Assembly: GCA_038215275.1 (NCBI GenBank)
Contig: JBBQRA010000313.1
Location: forward strand, 1-5,695
Length of the DNA: 5,695 nt
Source: Ga0077553 sp038215275
Lineage (GTDB): Bacteria; Acidobacteriota; Terriglobia; Bryobacterales; Bryobacteraceae
Direction: 5' to 3'
In this document: positions 5,030 to 5,695 of the stretch, piece after piece
Position numbering within the stretch: position 1 is the first letter of the stretch
How the letters are laid out: each line of letters begins with the position of its first letter
The notes under the pieces: model-generated
What the model saw: only the letters and a program-made list of their open reading frames with translations
Database searches by the model: none
What the model was told of the DNA's origin: nothing
Program-made: the position numbers and the translations under genes

Positions 5030-5695
5030 AGTGTAAGGTGTGAACAACCTTAATTGCATCGCCAAGCGGGGCTGCGAGCGATTCGGGCGCCCGGGCCAGT
5101 GGCCGCCGCTCGATCATAGGCCGCAGCCAGGCCGGATCGGTGGCTGCCAGCGTGGCAATCGCCTGCCGGAAATGATCGGGACCCGCGTTCACACTCCCGG
5201 TAATCGTCCGGTTGCCAACAATCAAGTCGAGGAACGGCAGGCGCACGGTTTCGTTCCGTGCGCCCAGCACGACCATGACACCCAGCGGCGTCAGACACGC
5301 GACTGCGGCGGCGGCCAGTTCCGAGGAGCCGCAGGCTTCCACCACCACGTCGGCAACCATGCCCGGCAACGCCCTCAGGTAGGTTACCCCGCCCAATCGC
5401 AGCAATCGGGCTCGAGAGCTGGCCTCCGCCTCCCGGGAGACGACAGTGACGCGCCATCCGCGCCGGACGCCGGCCCAAGCGGCCAAAATGCCGACGGCGC
5501 CCGCACCAAGGACCAGCAGATGGGCCGGTTCGCCGGGGTGCAGACGCACCGCGACGTCGCACGCCTTCTCGACGACGCTCATCGGCTCAACCAATACAGC
5601 AACTCCGGCCAGACTTGCCGGAATTGCAAACAGGTCCGCGGCGCGGTCCACCGCCCACTCCGCGCAGTACCCGTGCAAACCCATAATCCCGCGCT
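5028..5695 (-). CDS. Glucose-1-dehydrogenase-like MDR alcohol dehydrogenase, C-terminal part (5' end outside window)
   Basis: The frame stays open to the right edge (R-G-I precede the internal Met at 5684), so about the last 220 residues are seen. They resemble the medium-chain dehydrogenase family of archaeal-type glucose 1-dehydrogenases. Landmarks are RGIMGLHGYCAEWAVD, LVEPMSVVEKA, the nucleotide-binding GAGAVG (5490-5507), VGNRTITGSVNAG and the terminal GDAIKVVHTL. These enzymes oxidise aldoses such as glucose to lactones with NAD(P)+. The catalytic zinc ligands lie in the missing N-terminal part and cannot be checked. After beta-2 the sequence is VTVVSRE, with Ser-Arg where NAD-specific members have an acidic residue, suggesting NADP+ preference (inference). 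It ends at TAG 5028, 7 bases before the isomerase gene, and is the first visible member of the - strand operon. Another polyol or aldose may be the true substrate. Confidence 0.87.
   Translation of the reverse strand, partial: RGIMGLHGYCAEWAVDRAADLFAIPASLAGVAVLVEPMSVVEKACDVAVRLHPGEPAHLLVLGAGAVGILAAWAGVRRGWRVTVVSREAEASSRARLLRLGGVTYLRALPGMVADVVVEACGSSELAAAAVACLTPLGVMVVLGARNETVRLPFLDLIVGNRTITGSVNAGPDHFRQAIATLAATDPAWLRPMIERRPLARAPESLAAPLGDAIKVVHTLH

Noticed and set aside
5018..5065. Longer start (ATG at 5065) for the TIM-barrel isomerase
   Set aside because: It would overlap the dehydrogenase by 38 bases and add residues unlike the family start, while ATG 5020 has an AGGAG site and a clean 7-base junction.

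Overview
The window looks like chromosomal DNA of a high-GC, Gram-negative-type bacterium. The protein styles suggest Acidobacteriota, perhaps of the Solibacter/Bryobacter kind. That placement is an inference from the TraR/DksA protein, the short PgeF and the archaeal-type glucose dehydrogenase, not from a marker gene. I see no mobile element, CRISPR array, tRNA or rRNA.

Left part, + strand. Positions 1-1140 hold the C-terminal portion of a multi-pass membrane protein whose start lies outside the window. A 472-base non-coding gap follows (1141-1612), visibly more AT-rich than the genes around it. It contains a near-consensus sigma-54 promoter (1333-1350), an extended -10 sigma-70-like element just downstream (1359-1367), and a run of five potential RNA hairpins (1368-1560). 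These lead into a TraR/DksA-family zinc-finger regulator (1613-1993). A strong intrinsic terminator (2051-2083) ends this unit.

Right part, - strand, read from right to left. A compact five-gene run enters from the right edge: glucose-1-dehydrogenase-like MDR enzyme (partial), TIM-barrel sugar isomerase/epimerase, GalE/WbpP-like NAD-dependent sugar epimerase, NuoB (complex I subunit B), and PgeF (laccase-domain peptidoglycan editing factor). The junctions are a 7-base gap with the Shine-Dalgarno sequence built into the upstream stop codon, two ATGA 4-base overlaps, and a TGATG overlap. The genes are therefore almost certainly co-transcribed and translationally coupled. The run converges on the DksA-like gene at the terminator.

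How they may work together: the first three enzymes are a plausible sugar oxidation/isomerisation/epimerisation set with unknown substrate. The surprising member is nuoB, intact in its N2-cluster cysteines but without nuoA, nuoC or nuoD beside it, and coupled to a cell-wall quality-control enzyme. The two points most worth a second look are this lone nuoB in a carbohydrate/cell-wall operon and the sigma-54 promoter with its long structured leader ahead of a stringent-response-type regulator.
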